From Faecalibacterium sp. UBA1360 (GTDB taxonomy: Bacteria; Bacillota; Clostridia; Oscillospirales; Ruminococcaceae): a stretch of 5,954 bases of DNA. The stretch lies in NCBI GenBank assembly GCA_002306375.1, contig DBRU01000091.1, positions 1-5,954 on the forward strand, given 5' to 3'. Positions 5,152 to 5,954 of the stretch are shown in pieces. The translations under genes and the position numbers were made by a program. Below the pieces are notes generated by a model. It searched no databases and was not told the DNA's origin. It saw nothing but the letters and a program-made list of their open reading frames with translations. Each line of letters begins with the position of its first letter. Positions within the stretch are counted from its first letter, which is position 1.

Positions 5152-5954
5152 ATGAAACGATCCCTGTTCTGTCTGGCCCTGGCCGCCGCGCTGCTGGCGG
5201 GGTGCGCCCCGTCCGCCGCGCCCGATGCGTCGGGAATGTCGGGCCAAGCGTCCGCCGAACAAGCCGCCGCGGCCGCCGGGCAGACCCCGGAGGCCGGGGC
5301 GCTGCACCTGCTGAGCCGCGGGGACGAAAACGGCTGTTACCTGGTGGGCAGCCATCTGGACAGCGGCCGGCGGCTGCTGTGCTATGCGGACTATGCCTCG
5401 ATGACCGTGAAGCCCCTGTGTACCGAGCCCGGCTGCACCCACGACAGCGAGGACTGCACGGCCTGCCTGCCCAACCTGGCCAGCCTGTACGGCGTCTGGA
5501 TCGTCAACGACGATACCATCGCCTTTACGGCCTCCTCGCCGGAAGGCCCCTGGCCCGCGGTGTACCTGGCCGATCGCAGCGGGGCCCACCGGCGGGTGCT
5601 GCTGCCCGGCAACTCTGAGGAGTACCTGTCCATCGGGGACACCCTGATGATGAGCGACGGCGAAGCGCTGTACGTCTGCGTGACCCGGGAGCCCGACGAA
5701 GGGGCCCTGACCGGCGCGCTGTGCCGCCTGCCCCTGGACGGCGGCGAGGCGGAGCTTTTGTTCGACTCCACGGGCCTCAACGTGAAGGGCATCCTGGACG
5801 GCGGGATCGTGTGCACGGAATACGAGTTCACCGACCCCGACACCTACACCGGGCGGAGGGTGCTGCGCCTGCACGCCATGGACGGCAGCGCGCGGGACCT
5901 GCTGGACTGGACCGAGGAATCCGCCGTCATCCCCCTGGCAGCCGACGGTCAGCG
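5152..5954 (+). CDS. Lipoprotein with Cys/His cluster, unknown function (partial, C-terminus beyond window)
   Basis: The frame is open for 267 codons to the window edge. The start is fixed by a strong AAAGGAGG site (5135-5142), 9 bases before the ATG. The N-terminus MKRSLFCLALAAALLAGC is a lipoprotein signal with lipobox L-A-G-C and lipidated Cys18. An Ala/Ser/Gln-rich linker follows to about residue 48. A compact cluster C90-x2-P-x-C95-x-H97-x4-C102-x2-C105 follows; the first part (LCxxPxCxH) resembles a motif I have seen in secreted clostridial lipoproteins, from memory only. Behind it are repeated short strand-turn units with GD/DG turns (IVNDDTIAFTAS, YLSIGDTLMMSDGEALYVCV, LCRLPLDGGEAELLF, VLRLHAMDGSARDLL), suggesting a beta-propeller-like or similar all-beta fold. 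The gene closes the two-component operon as far as visible and may be a sensory partner or target of it. Fold and role are inference; the lipid anchor is well supported. Confidence 0.88.
   Translation, partial: MKRSLFCLALAAALLAGCAPSAAPDASGMSGQASAEQAAAAAGQTPEAGALHLLSRGDENGCYLVGSHLDSGRRLLCYADYASMTVKPLCTEPGCTHDSEDCTACLPNLASLYGVWIVNDDTIAFTASSPEGPWPAVYLADRSGAHRRVLLPGNSEEYLSIGDTLMMSDGEALYVCVTREPDEGALTGALCRLPLDGGEAELLFDSTGLNVKGILDGGIVCTEYEFTDPDTYTGRRVLRLHAMDGSARDLLDWTEESAVIPLAADGQ

Noticed and set aside
5094..5618. A plus-strand frame overlapping the start of the lipoprotein gene
   Set aside because: It is Arg/Gly/Pro-rich shadow coding; the other frame has a lipobox, a strong ribosome binding site and a Cys/His motif.
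4288..5874. A 528-codon open frame on the minus strand
   Set aside because: Its product is a low-complexity Pro/Arg/Gly/Gln-rich chain with no fold. It lies opposite three genes with clear signals and start sites, and is explained by the GC-biased third positions of those genes.

Overview
The window looks like a chromosomal segment of a GC-rich gut Clostridia bacterium. The Oscillospiraceae/Ruminococcaceae, in the style of Subdoligranulum, Gemmiger or Faecalibacterium, are my best guess. The reasons are Firmicutes-type AAGGAGG ribosome binding sites, sigma-A-like promoters, strongly GC-biased third codon positions with CTG dominating leucine, a lipoprotein-type sugar-binding protein beside a LacI-family regulator, and a compact OmpR-type two-component operon ending in a clostridial-style lipoprotein. 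The taxon is inference; no rRNA or marker gene is present.

Left part (1-2243) is a sugar-uptake control locus. A partial gene for a MalE-like carbohydrate-binding lipoprotein runs leftward off the window from 845. A LacI-family repressor gene runs rightward from 1200 to 2195 and ends at a strong intrinsic terminator (2207-2243). The 354-base divergent region between them holds one clear promoter in each direction: minus strand, TTGACC-17-TATATT; plus strand, TTGCAT-17-TATAAT. It also holds several copies of the hexamer CGAAAC. Copies are paired one helical turn apart (CGAAAC-N4-CGAAAC) just after the transporter start site, between the two promoters, in the repressor leader, and, in weaker form, inside the repressor coding region at unusually AT-rich codons. 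The simplest reading is that the LacI-family protein represses the transporter and itself and is released by a sugar. However, the direct-repeat form is unusual for a LacI operator.

Right part (2244-5954) is a separate signalling operon. An 87-base leader carries an unusual ACACACA / TGTGTGT / ACACACA arrangement. It is followed by an OmpR/PhoB-type response regulator (2330-2992), a membrane histidine kinase (2989-4392), an exported or membrane-anchored protein of unknown function (4389-5075), and a lipoprotein with a Cys/His cluster (5152 to beyond the window). The first three genes overlap by 4 bases each (ATGA), so they are probably translationally coupled. The fourth follows after 76 bases with its own strong ribosome binding site. 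The two exported proteins are the least explained part of the window: they could be sensory partners or outputs of the kinase.

No RNA genes, CRISPR arrays, insertion sequences or phage genes are visible. The many other long open frames are GC-bias shadows of these six genes.
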